Below, piece by piece: positions 11,016 to 21,430 of a stretch of 64,000 nucleotides of DNA (position 1 is the first letter of the stretch; every line of letters begins with the position of its first letter). The notes below the pieces were generated by a model. It worked only from the letters and a program-made list of their open reading frames with translations. It ran no database searches and was not told the origin of the DNA. Source of the stretch: Eriocheir sinensis (Eukaryota; Arthropoda; Malacostraca; Decapoda; Varunidae); NCBI RefSeq assembly GCF_024679095.1, contig NW_026111665.1:310001-374000 (forward strand), given 5' to 3'. The translations under genes and the position numbers were made by a program.

Positions 11016-12842
11016 TTAATAATAGCGACGGTACTCAAGTCGGACGTCGAACCGAGAGTGTTCTCGGACGCGGCCAAGCAGGTAGTGGGAAACCTCTTCC
11101 CGGAAACTCCGGCCCGGCAAGCTGCTGAACCACCTCTTCAGGCTCCATCCCCCAGCGATCCGCCATCAAACCCATCCACGCCGCCCCCTCGGGCTCTGAA
11201 GACCCCCCCTCCTCCCTCGTGCGCGCGAACAGCTCCGCGCCCCTACCGACCCCCCTGCCCGTTGCAACCAGCCAGCATTCTCCGTGGCACCGCCCCCTGC
11301 TCCCACCTCTCTGAACGCGGGCGGGCTGCCGACCCGGCCGGTGGTGGACCGGGACCCACGCTCCAGAAAGCTGTCCATGTAGATGCCCACCGCCTCACGG
11401 TCCTACAATGGAACATCTGTGGCATCCGTTGTAGGTCCAACCTCTTGCGTGCCGCAATGGCGCGAGAGTCTCTGGATGTGGTTCTCCTGCAGGAGACGCT
11501 CCTTCCAGAGGAGCGCGTGCCCTTCTTCCGGGGATACCAGTCTTTTTACCTCCCTGCCGTGGCCGGTCAGACACGCGGGTGTGGTATCTTGGTCAAGGAT
11601 TCACTTCCTTGTTCTCGAGTGCGGCACCCCGTGGCTTGCGGCGACGGCGTGGAGGTATTGGCTGTCACCATCGCGCTTGCCCGGACGCGCCTGACTTTCT
11701 ATTGCATCTATTGTGGGCCGGCGGCGGAGGAGCCTTACTTCGGTGAGCTGTTCACGCTTGCCAGCGAGGAGGCCACCTTCATCGGGGGAGATTTTAACGC
11801 TCACCACGAACGATGGGGCGATGCCAGGCGCAACCGGATAGGGCGCCTCTTATCTGCTACCCTCGACGAGACCCTCGAGTGTCCCTCCTTAACACTGGTA
11901 AGCCGACACACCTGGCGGGGGAGGTCTTAGACCTCTCCTTTGTGTCGAGGCCCTTAAGGGTAGACGCGGCATGGTAGCTCCACCACCACTTCGTGAGCGA
12001 CCACATCGCCTCCGTGGTCACCCTCCGGTACTGCCGCCCGTTATCCCTCCCCGTCCACCTTGCTGGAATCTCGGCAGGGCGGACTGGGATTAATTCCGCC
12101 ACTGTCTAACCACCCACCTGGCCGAAACTCCCCGCCCTGCCGAGGTTGACGCTGCCGAGGCCCGCCTGTTCGCCGCCTTCCACTCCGCGGCGGACTCCGC
12201 CATACCCGTCTCCCGGGGAGGGACAGGTGGTACTATGACGAGGAGATCCGGGAGGTAAACCACCGCGTCAACATGGCGAGAAAGCTCTACCGCTGCCATA
12301 ACACCGAGGAGACTCGACGCCTCCTGCTGGCCGCGGGCCGTATAGCCAGGGTAACGACCGACCGGGTGAAGGAGCGTTGGCTCGCCTGGTGCGCCTCCTC
12401 GACTCCGCCACGCGTGTCGTCCTCCTCTGGCGAAAGATTCGCTCCATTAGCCGAGGGGCCGTTACCAGACCGGCGCTTCACCCCCGGCCTCGGGAGAAGG
12501 CTGAACGCCTCGCCGAGCTCTTCGCCTCCCGTTCTGCCTCCGCTCGTCTCCGCCCTGCGGTCCAACTGAGGCAACGACGGGTAAACACTGGAAGGTGGCT
12601 GGCGTACCATCGGGCTTGACTCCTGTAACATACAGCGGATGCTGCCATTCTCGTCAATGAGCTCCGGCGTGTTATTCCGGCCGCAACACATCACAAGGGA
12701 GGACAAGATCAGCTATTCCATGCTGCGCAATGCTGGTCCTGCCATGGAAGCGGAATACTCCACCTCTTCAACGCCTCCTACGCCTCTCGCACTGTCCGCT
12801 GCCTGGAAGTCCGCTGTCATTGTCCCCATCCCGAAGGCATAA
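11016..12842 (+). mobile_element. Second Jockey/R1-like LINE copy, plus strand, head to head
   Basis: This is the same family in opposite orientation. The frame 11058-11930 has a proline-rich leader, the endonuclease start (LTVLQWNICG, then LDVVLLQETLL) and GGDFNAHHERWG. After 11930 the frame shifts, and pieces matching the linker continue (LLWRKI at about 12429). The copy ends at the RT start AAWKSAVIVPIPKA (about 12800-12841), where another repeat begins. It reaches farther 5' than the minus copy. Several frameshifts and the loss of the RT make it non-functional. Confidence 0.8.
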
Positions 12843-13985
12843 GAACATAAGAACGCAGGAGTCTACAAGAGGACGGTAGGCCTGTACAAGGCAGCTCCTA
12901 TGACCCTAAGCTCCCGTGTATCTAACCCCACCTAATATCGCTGTCCATGAATGTATCTAGTCTATTTTGAGTGTGACAATTGTATTGGCACTCACCACAT
13001 GACTTTAAGCCTATTCCACTCATCCATCACCCTGTTAGTAAACCAATTTTTGCCTATGTCCCTGTTGAATCTGAATTTCTCCAGTTTAAACCCATTACGT
13101 CGTGTCCTACCCGGTGCTCTTACCAACAAAACCTTATGAATGTCTCCTTATTAAAGCCCTTCATCCAGTTATAAACCTCGATCATGTCTCCACGCACCCT
13201 TCGCCTTTCTAGAGAATGCAAGTTTAACTGTTTGAGTCTTTCCTCGTATGGCAAGTTTCTCAACCCCTGAATCATCTTAGTCATCCTCCTCTGCACCGAT
13301 TCTAACATTTTGATATCCATTCTATAGTAAGGTGACCAGAACTGAACCGCATAGTCAAGATGAGGTCTAACTAATGCTAAATATAGTTTGAGGAAGACTT
13401 CGGGGCTGCTGTTGCTTACGCTCATTGAAATAAATACAAGTACCCTAGTAGCTCGATTACTAGCTAGAATGCAGTGTGACCTTCGACGGAGATCAGAGCT
13501 CACTAAGATCCCTCTCGCACCCAGACCTGCTTATGAGTGTGTCATTTAATCAATATTTATGTGAGGGGTTGTTCCTACCTACACTCAGAATACTGCACTT
13601 CCCTACATTGAACTCCATCTGCCATTTATCCGCCCAGTCATACAATCTGTTGAGTTCACCCTGGAGAATAATAGCGTCCTGATCCGACTCAATTACTCTA
13701 CCGATCTTGGTATCATCTGCAAATTTACTAACATCACTACTAATTCTTGTATCTTAGTCATTGATATAAATAATAAACAAAAGTGGACCTAATACCGAAC
13801 CTTGTGGGACCCCACTCGTAACACCTCCCCAGTCAGATCTTTTACCATTGATTTGCACTCTTTGCTTCCTATTACTAAGCCACGCCTTGACCCAGTTCAA
13901 AACTTTACCCTCTACTGAGCCTGTAATTTAACAGTAATCTAAGCCCCGTGCTTGCACCCTTGAGGAGAGCGACCCAGGCACGTCC
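12843..13985 (-). mobile_element. Third LINE family (CR1/L2-like), 3' part
   Basis: The minus-strand frame 13503-13120 is the C-terminal part of a LINE ORF2 (LALVRPHLDYAVQFWSPYY, then MLESVQRRMTKMIQGLR). Upstream pieces up to about 13800 correspond to the RT palm and thumb. The start AAGAACATAAGAACGCAGGA (12842-12861) seems to be its 3' tail, because the preceding LINE ends exactly there. It runs into the assembly gap. A second copy lies at 27740-28700. Confidence 0.75.
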
Positions 13986-13998
13986 NNNNNNNNNNNNN
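13986..13998. other. Assembly gap, 13 N
   Basis: Thirteen N are visible. The sequence to the left is a LINE and that to the right has no recognised identity, so adjacency across this point cannot be trusted. Confidence 0.99.
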
Positions 13999-14700
13999 CT
14001 GCTCTGTGACCAAGTGGCTCTTCGAAAGCCAAAAAACGCGGAGGCGAGAACACCAGCAGCTCCACCGTAAGGGAGAACACAACCCGCGAAACCCCCGACT
14101 CGAATCACATTAAGGGGGGAGACTAAGGGGGGTCCTCCTGCCCATATGGTACGTCCAATAGCTTTGACATCTTAGTATGTTATGTGTTTCTGTAAATATA
14201 TGACATTCTGTGAATTTCATGAAATTCAGGTGAAGTATAGGGGAGACTCATATAAAGTGTAATTTTCTTTTTTTTGTTTCACAGACTTTATTTTTCAGTT
14301 AATCGCTGTTAAAAAAAAAAAAAATGTTTATATATCTACATTTTGTATTTATAAAATTGTGAAAATTGCTTTTTTCTCACTTACAATTTCCTCTACTGTG
14401 TCCCGTTTTCTTTTTACATTTTTGAAATTTCTTAAATACAAAAAACTGCCCTTTAGTTGTAGTTTTAGTTGGTACCAAACAAAAGTCGGACAGACTTTTT
14501 CCTGATTGTGAAATTTTTTAAAGTGTAAAAAAACTACTTTCAGAGATATTGGCTCCTAAAGATTTTTTTTCCATTCTATCCATGTCTTGCCATTTGTATT
14601 TATCTGATTGGCATGAAATTTTCACCTATGATTGTGTATACCTTGTTGACTTACTGGAGAATGCTAAGGCATCTGGTCCCCCTTTATAAAAAAAAAGTAT
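13999..14700. other. Gene-free AT-rich interval
   Basis: I see no gene or repeat family here, only poly-A and poly-T tracts around 14270-14330 and 14570. The short frame that spans the gap is an artefact of the N run. Confidence 0.5.
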
Positions 14701-14704
14701 TACT

Positions 14705-15115
14705 CACTCGCAGGTGAGGGTGTCAGAAGGCGCCACTTTCCTCATTGTAGAAGAGGTTACGGTCAAGGTATTCCTGCACGACCGTACTGGGCACTTCTGT
14801 CTCGTGATGAGTGTCTGTAGCTGGGAAAGCGACACGGTGATGAGAGTTTCGCTTGTATCAGGAGGAGGGTTCAACTGAACACCTCTGTGCAGAATTTGTT
14901 GTTGGAGCTGCAGTGATGTTTCATGTGGCAATGATTCTGCAGCTGGTGGTGATGTAGGTGGTGGCGGGGTAGGTGGTGATGAAGCAGGTGGTGGTGGAGA
15001 AGGGCGTGATGAGGTACTTGGTGTTGGGAGTGGCGAATCAGCTGGTGGTGGAGCACGTGGTGGTGGTGATGAGCGGCGGGTGAGCGTGCCAGGATCACGA
15101 CTCCCTTCATAAGCT
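14705..15115 (-). pseudogene. Proline-rich exon with cysteine motif, unrecognised
   Basis: On the minus strand a proline-rich stretch (about 15070-14935) is followed by SLQLQQQILHRGVQL and a C-terminal part with LITVSLSQLQTLI and KCPVRSC. The lower end has a good splice donor (GTGAGTAAT after the codons for TC, at about 14706), so it reads as an internal exon. The frame feeding the proline region is broken near 15080-15115. A cysteine pair after a LSQLQTLI-like helix recalls zinc-binding exons seen next to Mutator-like transposases in arthropods, but I cannot confirm that. Confidence 0.35.
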
Positions 15116-15600
15116 CCGAAACTGCTCCCTTCCTGGTCTTGGCCGCTCCATCTTGTTCAATAAGCCTTCTTCATGTTGATGGCTCTTTTACTACTCAACT
15201 TGCGTTTGTACGTCATTTCTAAAGACCTTTATTTGGTTGGAGTACAAACGAACAGGTTGCGTGTCCTTCCCCGTTGTTGTCTGGGTAGGGACTGGCTCCA
15301 CCACACTCCTCTCCTCAACTCACACCCTCCCTGCGATCCGGCACGAAAGGAATAACAGATGACAAAACTTACGAAGAATAAATATTTTTATGCAAATTTT
15401 ATGTACATACAAGCACTGTATGATACAGCATGTGTTGGCGCGCGAGCCAGGCTATGACGCAATAGAGCGGGCCATTTAAATATGGCTTCCAGGGGTCAGG
15501 GGCTTTAATTTTACGAAAACAAACCTCACCACATGGCAATTTTGGCTATCCTGGCCATGGTGAGCGACAAAAACATATTTGTCCGATTTTAAATATATTC
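15116..15600. other. Interval without recognised genes
   Basis: Nothing here can be assigned to a family. The short plus-strand frame at 15173-15355 has no supporting motif. Confidence 0.45.
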
Positions 15601-15935
15601 GTAAAAAAATACCCTTAGTCGCCCCCCTTCTCCGCGGAAATCGATCCTCCAACCAACGAGGAGCCGCCTGCCTCCTCCTCGTATGGTGGTGGGTGATCCA
15701 GCGTCATTTATTAAGTCGTGTGCTAGCTACTACGACAAGCTGGATTAAGTTCCCTACAAGTGGTGGGATAATTTTTCCCAAGACTTTAGGAATTGTAGCA
15801 CAAGTCCAGACGCTGGCCCTTCGTACGACATACAATTTGCTGTGGGGTGAGTAGGCTTTGCCTCTTGAGCGCTGGACGGGGCCCTCAGGCATGAATCGTG
15901 TGGCGGGTTAACCCGCCACACGGTCTCTCGTTCCC
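15601..15935 (+). repeat. Satellite block 1 and its outer flank
   Basis: About 15640-15815 matches the reverse complement of about 59380-59560. It is followed by the recurring block CGACATACAATTTGCTG, then GCCTCTTGAGCGCTGGAC, and GAATCGTGTGGCGGGTTAAC. The same units recur at 17304-17590, 18857-19290, 20395-20935 and, reversed, 58615-59400. The piggyBac-type element inserted just to the right. Confidence 0.75.
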
Positions 15936-15960
15936 TGCCTTTAAGGGTTAATTGGGTTAA

Positions 15961-17299
15961 CCCTTAAAGCGCGGGTATCTACATAGTGAACAGCAGACGT
16001 GGGCTCGTAGGGCGGTATACAATAGTGGACATGGCATTTTTAATGAACGCGCCGCCAGATTTGATTAGTTGTCGTCCGTACAGTAAACATGCCGTTTTCT
16101 TTCACTACAATGCCCACAAACACTCTTACATTATCAGTGGTCAGTTAACGCTTTGTGCTAGCTTTGACAAGTGTTCGCTAGACACCGCAGCTCCACTCAC
16201 CTTCCAGTCAAAATCCATCCTAATCCATCCTCAAGATGGGGCCCTTTGACCTCAACACCAATAAAACATCAGAAAGCCTTGGAAGAAAGCAAATTGAAGC
16301 GGAATTAGATAAAACTGTCACAAGCACAATCCTTGGCAGTGACAGCGATACCACTCTAAGTTACTGTAGTGATGGTGATGGATATGGCTTTGTCAATGAA
16401 AGCAGTGCTTCTGGTGATGTTCCTGAACATTTTCACAAAGGAAAGAGTTTTAGTATTCTAACATACGTGAAGATCTATGCCATGTCAGAAATATACGCCC
16501 TGTCAGGACTGCCTTATCGCCCTCACCAGTCAGCTCTGCCACAAGTGTGGACCCTGCTACAGAGACCACCACCACGGATACGCCTGATCCTAACATTTTT
16601 TTCATTCTAACATGCACGATGATGTTATCTGTATATATTTGTGATAGGTAGGATACATAAACGCTGGATGCAGAAAATACAATGCAAATGTTATGTGTCA
16701 TACAGTAGCCGTTCGGCGAAGAGGGTGCAGCCTGGCAACGCCTGAGCCAGTGTGTACAATGTTGCGAGAGGCACAACAATAAGTATGTAGCAACCGTAAT
16801 ACTTACCTTGTAATCTCAACAATATTAGTAGTGTTGTTTTCTGTCTTTTTTTATCATTCCTTTTGTTACACACTGCAAGTACAGCATTCTAGCATGGATT
16901 TTGGTTCATTGCTAAGTGTAGCAGTAATGCTAACCACAGATTTTTACAATAATACAAATTTTGAGCTTTATATGGGTATAGTACACAGAAACAAAAAAAG
17001 TGATGCTTTTAATTGCTAAATAATAGAAAATAAGAACAATAGAGGTGGGTATCTGTCTATAATAATATGTTTTCATAGTTCCTTCTTCATAACTCTGTAC
17101 TCATTCTACCAATGCTTATATGGTGTTCAAATTAACGTCAAAGGACAGCTAAGGAAAAGGACTTTCCTAATGATACCTCATTCAACAACGTTAGTTCAGT
17201 AAGATAGAAGATGCTTGAGGTTGAAGTGAGGTGTGTTTTTGAGTGAATATGCCCGCGTGGCAGGCCAGGCGCAGCAAAATCTAGCCCGTGCTTTAAGGG
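15961..17299 (+). mobile_element. piggyBac-type element, 1339 bp, with TTAA duplication
   Basis: The left end CCCTTAAAGCGCGGG (15961-15975) and the right end CCCGTGCTTTAAGGG (17285-17299) are inverted repeats matching at 14 of 15 positions. TTAA lies directly outside both ends (15957-15960 and 17300-17303). TTAA duplication with a CCC terminus is the hallmark of piggyBac. The only long frame (16236-16610) begins with a Ser/Asp-rich stretch that could be a remnant of an acidic transposase N-terminus. No DDE domain is present, so I call it an internally deleted non-autonomous copy. Confidence 0.85.
16236..16610 (+). pseudogene. Possible remnant of piggyBac transposase N-terminus
   Basis: This 124-residue frame lies inside the piggyBac-type element. 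Residues about 20-55 are rich in Ser, Asp and Glu (SDSDTTLSYCSDGDGYG), which fits the acidic N-terminus common in piggyBac transposases. The second half has no recognisable motif and there is no catalytic region downstream. It is probably a leftover, and coding is doubtful. Confidence 0.35.
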
Positions 17300-17303
17300 T
17301 TAA

Positions 17304-17590
17304 TAGTTCCTTTGCCTCGTGAGCGCTGGCTGAGGCAATCACTGACTCCTCAGTGACGGGTAAATGGCTGGAGTAACGGACAAGTCAAGGAGACACTATC
17401 CCTTCATACGACATACAATTTTGTTGTGTGGCGGGTAAACTTGCCTCTCGAGCGCTGGACGAGGCCTCAGTCATGAATCGTGTGGCGGAGTAAACGGCGA
17501 GGTAACGCGTCACCACCTGATGGCTCGCTTTTGCCTCATGAGCGCTGGACGAGGCAAGCGGGTAATCGACAGGAGTAGCTCGCTCGCCCT
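17304..17590 (+). repeat. 28S-motif satellite block 2
   Basis: It contains TTTGCCTC-type starts followed by GAGCGCTGG and the motif GGTAAATGGCTGGAGTAACG, then GTGGCGGAGTAAACGGCGAG. It is the same repeat family as the blocks at 18857, 20395 and 58615. The hAT-type element inserted at its right end duplicated CTCGCCCT. Confidence 0.75.
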
Positions 17591-18103
17591 CAGGGATGGA
17601 ATGAATACAAAGAAATGTGTATTCGAATACAGAATACTTCATATTTATATGAATACGTTGAAATACTGATAATTGGAATACAAATACGAATACATCACGA
17701 GGTATTCGTGAATGCATTCATGAATACTTTTCGTTGAAATAGCAACCTTTTCATGTAGGTAGCTCGGCAATGAGCCTAATATGGTAATAAAGTTATGTAA
17801 TAGCAAAATGACGTCATGAACTTATAACTGATGCCAACATTCTGTATATATTTGTGACACCTAGACATGTGTGTTTGAAAATTTTCAAATATATTTCTAG
17901 CTATACTGAAAGAACCACAACAAAATATCTATATCACTATAATACATGAAATATCCAGGATTCCATATGAGCCTGGAGCAACACACCCTACCATTGACAA
18001 AAGGCAATTGAGGGCCACAGCCCTGCGGCTGCCAGATCGAATTGACAAAAGTTCCTGATTTGCCTAAAATTTAGCTAACACCATTTCCTTGAAGTATTTT
18101 TTT

Positions 18104-18106
<3 letters not shown>

Positions 18107-18186
<80 letters not shown>
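18107..18186. repeat. (TA)n microsatellite
   Basis: A pure TA run inside the hAT-type element. The Ile/Tyr frame through it is not a gene. Confidence 0.95.
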
Positions 18187-18188
<2 letters not shown>

Positions 18189-18350
18189 GATTACCGCCTT
18201 TCCGTCATAATTACACAATTTACAGTGGAAATACATAGGCCCCTTGCCGCTTTTTGTCAGCCAACTTTTAAACAACGGGTCATTTTCCCAATTTTCTGTG
18301 TATTTCTGCGTATACGGCTGTCGTTTCCGCTTGGCTGGAGGACTAGACAT
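18187..18350 (-). pseudogene. BED/TTF-like zinc-finger start of a hAT transposase
   Basis: The minus frame begins MSSPPAKRKRQPYTQKY, then WENDPLFKSWLTKSGKG and a CKLC cysteine pair. This matches the N-terminal zinc-finger exon common in hAT-family proteins (basic start, W..DP.F..WL, then C..C). The rest of the finger and the catalytic domain are missing because the frame runs into a (TA)n tract at 18186. It lies inside the 1266-bp hAT-type element, which supports the call. Confidence 0.6.
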
Positions 18351-18856
18351 GACTACTGTGTATTAGTAACAAAAAGGAGAACATAGCTGAGTGACAGTGT
18401 GAGACAGACTGAGGGAGAATATATGGGAAGCGGCCAGGGGGAATACGCGTCTCGGTCTCGTAGATTCAGCTAGCTAGCAGGGACGAGGGAGGGAAGGGGA
18501 GGGACTATATACGGGTCTCATACAAGTCATGACACCGTTAGAGGATAAGGGAAGGAAGAGTGAACGGTAGGGGAAGGATATAGTGATCGAGAGAGGCCTC
18601 ACAAGTAGGTTGAAATGCAATTGACCTGTATCATACTCGTCAGACAAACAGGAACGAAGATTTGTAGCTTGAAAGGAACAATAACTTGTTTCTGATGATG
18701 GATTTAAGATTATTCGGCATATTATTCGAAGAATACGAATACTTTTCAACATATTGAATACGAATGCGAATACTTTGATGTCAGATGACAAGTATTCTAA
18801 TACAGATACGCAAATACTGTATTCTAATGTATTCGAATACGAATACCCCATCCCTG

Positions 18857-19290
18857 CTCGCCCTTAATGGTTCGTTTTGCCTCGTGAGCGCTGGCCGAGG
18901 CAGTCACCGACTGCTCGAGTGACGGGTAAACGGCTGGAGTAACGCACGCAGTGCTCGAGAGCGCTGGCCGAGGCCAGCGGGTAATCGGCGGGGGTAGGTC
19001 GCTCGCCCGTAATGGTTCGCTTTGCCTCGCGAGCGCTGGCCGAAGCAGTCACCGACGGTAAACGGCTAGAGTAACGGCCAAGTCAAGGAGACACTGGCCT
19101 TCATACAACATACAATTTGTTGTGGCGGTAAACTTTGCCTCCGGAGAGCTGGACAAGGCCCTCAGTCATGATTCGTGTGGCAGGTAAACGGCGGGTGTAG
19201 CGCGCCAGCACCTGATGGATCGCTTTGCCTCGTGATCGCTGGCCGAGGCAAGCGGGTAATCGGCAGGGGTAGCTCGCCCGCACAATTTAT
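18857..19290 (+). repeat. 28S-motif satellite block 3
   Basis: Repeated units of TTTGCCTCGTGAGCGCTGGC, a short spacer, and GGTAAACGGCTGGAGTAACG variants. Some units continue into the ACATACAATTTGTTGTGGCG segment. It continues block 2 across the hAT insertion. Confidence 0.8.
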
Positions 19291-19399
19291 CGTTTCCTTG
19301 GCACTTTGTAAGACGTGAAGAACATATTTCATGTGTGTCAAAACAGAACAAGTCGTCAAAGGCAAAAGCGTGATATTAGAGTTGAAACACATTAGCTAT

Positions 19400-20395
19400 A
19401 CACTTGCGTAGTATAGGAATGTTGCTCACTTTCTGTCCGGGAGAAAAGGAGGATTTTGGGGTGCTCAGCTCAGTCCGTGATCCATATCTCGCTCATTCCA
19501 TACCCAGAAAGTCCGATTTTTTGCGACACTGGAATGAGCAACATAGGGAGCACGGATTGAGCTGAGCACCCAAAAATGCTCCTTTTCTCCCGAAGTTATT
19601 CGTAGGAATATCTCATGGATGCGGTAGCGTATTTTAATTAGAACCGAAAGCAAATTAATGGCAGACTTGCGTAGCGTAGATCTTTCTGAAATTGAAGGAA
19701 TTCCTAGGGACATCTCGTGACTGAGTGCTCATATTTTCAATCAGTCAGCACCGTACTAATTAGAGTTGAACCACATTAACAATACACCTGCGTAGTGTAG
19801 GTATGTTGCTCACATTCAGTCCATGTTAAAAGGAGCATTTTTGGGGTGCTCAGCTCAATTCGTGCTCCTATCTCGCTCATTCCAGTCTCACCACGAAAAT
19901 CGGACTTTCTAGGACTGGAATGAGCGAGATAAAGCACGGACTAATTGAGCACCTCAAAACTTCTTTTCTTCCGGACAAACTGAGCAACATACCTACACTA
20001 AAAGTGTATATTTAATGTAGTTCAGCTGTAATGTTATACAAATTAATAAATTCGAGCACGCAGTCATGAGATGTCCCTAAAATATTTTCAATTTGAGACA
20101 TTCCTACGCTATGCAAGTGTATAGTTAATGTGGTTCAACAGTAATGTCAGAGGTGCTAATTACTTGAAAATACGCTACCAGTCATGAGATATCCCAAAAT
20201 TCCTTCAACTTTAGACATACCTACGCTACGCAAGTCTACAATTAATTTCTTTTCGGTGCTAATTAAAATACGCTACCGCAGTCATGAGATATCCCTAGGA
20301 ATAGCTTCGGAAGAAAAGGAGCATTTTGAGGTGCTCAACTCAGTCCGTGCTTCCTATCTCGCTCATTCCAGTCTCAGAAGTCCGATTTTCTTGGT
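19400..20395. repeat. Hairpin-rich repeat, two and a half units
   Basis: Two long imperfect palindromes (19434-19595 and 19801-19995) share arms containing GGTGCTCAGCTCA and ATCTCGCTCATTCCA. A single arm follows at about 20308-20395. Between them a recurring segment (TACGCTACCGCAGTCATGAG) gives the block a tandem character. No coding sequence is supported. Confidence 0.7.
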
Positions 20396-20935
20396 GGGAC
20401 GGCTGGGTAACGGACAAGTCAAGGAGACACTGGCCCTCCATATGACATACAATTTGCTGTGTGGCGGGTAAACTTTGCCTCTCGAGAGGCTGGAGGAGCC
20501 CTCAGTCATGAATCGTGTGGCGGGTAAACGGAGGGGTTAACACGCCAGCACCTGATGGCTCGCTCTGCCTCGTGATCGCTGGCCGAGGCAAGCGGGTAAT
20601 CTGCGGGTGTAGCTCGCCCGCCCGCCCGCCCACTGGCGGGTAAACAGCGGGCGTAGGTCGCTCTCCTTAATAATGGTTCCTTTGCCTCCTGAGCGCTGGC
20701 CGGGCAGTCACTGACTCCTCGAGTGACGGGTAAACGGTGGGGGTAACGTACAAGGCCAGGAGACCCTGGCCCTTCAGACGACATACAATTTGCTGGGTGG
20801 CGGGAAAACTTTGCGTCTTGAGCGCTGGACAAGGCCCTCAGTCATGAATCGTGTGGCGCGTAAACGGCGGGGGTAACGCACCAGCACCTGATGGCTCGCT
20901 TTGCCTCGTAAGCGCTGGACGAGGCAAGCTGAGCA
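20396..20935 (+). repeat. 28S-motif satellite block 4
   Basis: Three or more units with GAGCGCTGGC/GAC and GGTAAACGGNGGGGGTAAC. It includes a short (CCCG)n-like run at about 20610-20630. It ends where the roughly 60-bp satellite begins. Confidence 0.8.
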
Positions 20936-21430
20936 AGCCCGTTCGTTACTTAAGATGACAAGGACGTATCGGTGGTAAGAATTCGGACTGAGCCCGTTCA
21001 CGTTACTTAAGATGACAGGCAGCATCGGTCACGTATGAATTCGAACTGAGCCCGTTCACGTTACTTTAGATGACAAGACGCATCGGTCACGTATGAATTC
21101 GGACTGAGCCCGTTCACGTTACTTAAGATGACAAGGACGCATCGGTCACGTATAATTCGAACTGAGCCCGTTCACGTTACGTTAGATGACAAGGACGCAT
21201 CGGTCACGTATGAATTCGGACTGAGCCCGTTCCTGTTCCTTAAGACAATGACAAGGACGCATCGGTCACGTATGAATTTGGACTGAGCCCGTTCACGTTA
21301 CTTAAGATGACAAGGACGCGTCGGTAATGTGAATTCGGACTGAGCCCGTTCATTACATAAGATGACGAGGACGCGTCGGTCAGAAAGTAAGGAATTCGGA
21401 CTGAGCCCGTTCACGTTACTTAAGATGACA
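20936..21430 (+). repeat. Tandem satellite, period about 60 bp
   Basis: About eight units of the form CGGACTGAGCCCGTTCACGT, TACTTAAGATGACAAGGACG, CATCGGTCACGTATGAATT. Reversed units lie at 53640-53845, and single diverged units appear near 34697-34738 and 58466-58485. It forms the outer edge of the left inverted arm. Confidence 0.88.

Larger units (their letters stand above)
17591..18856 (-). mobile_element. hAT-type element, 1266 bp, with 8-bp duplication
   Basis: The ends are CAGGGATGG (17591-17599) and the reverse complement CCATCCCTG (18848-18856). CTCGCCCT is duplicated directly outside (17583-17590 and 18857-18864). A CAGGG terminus with an 8-bp duplication is typical of hAT. Subterminal regions on both sides are full of GAATAC/GTATTC repeats, the kind of site hAT transposases bind. 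The inside keeps one BED-like exon on the minus strand and a long (TA)n tract. Confidence 0.87.

Noticed and set aside
14871..15110. His-rich frame
   Set aside because: Frame shadow of the proline-rich exon on the same strand (CCA read as CAC).
20936..21430. CRISPR array
   Set aside because: Units are tandem with no unique spacers and no cas genes, in a eukaryotic context; it is a satellite.
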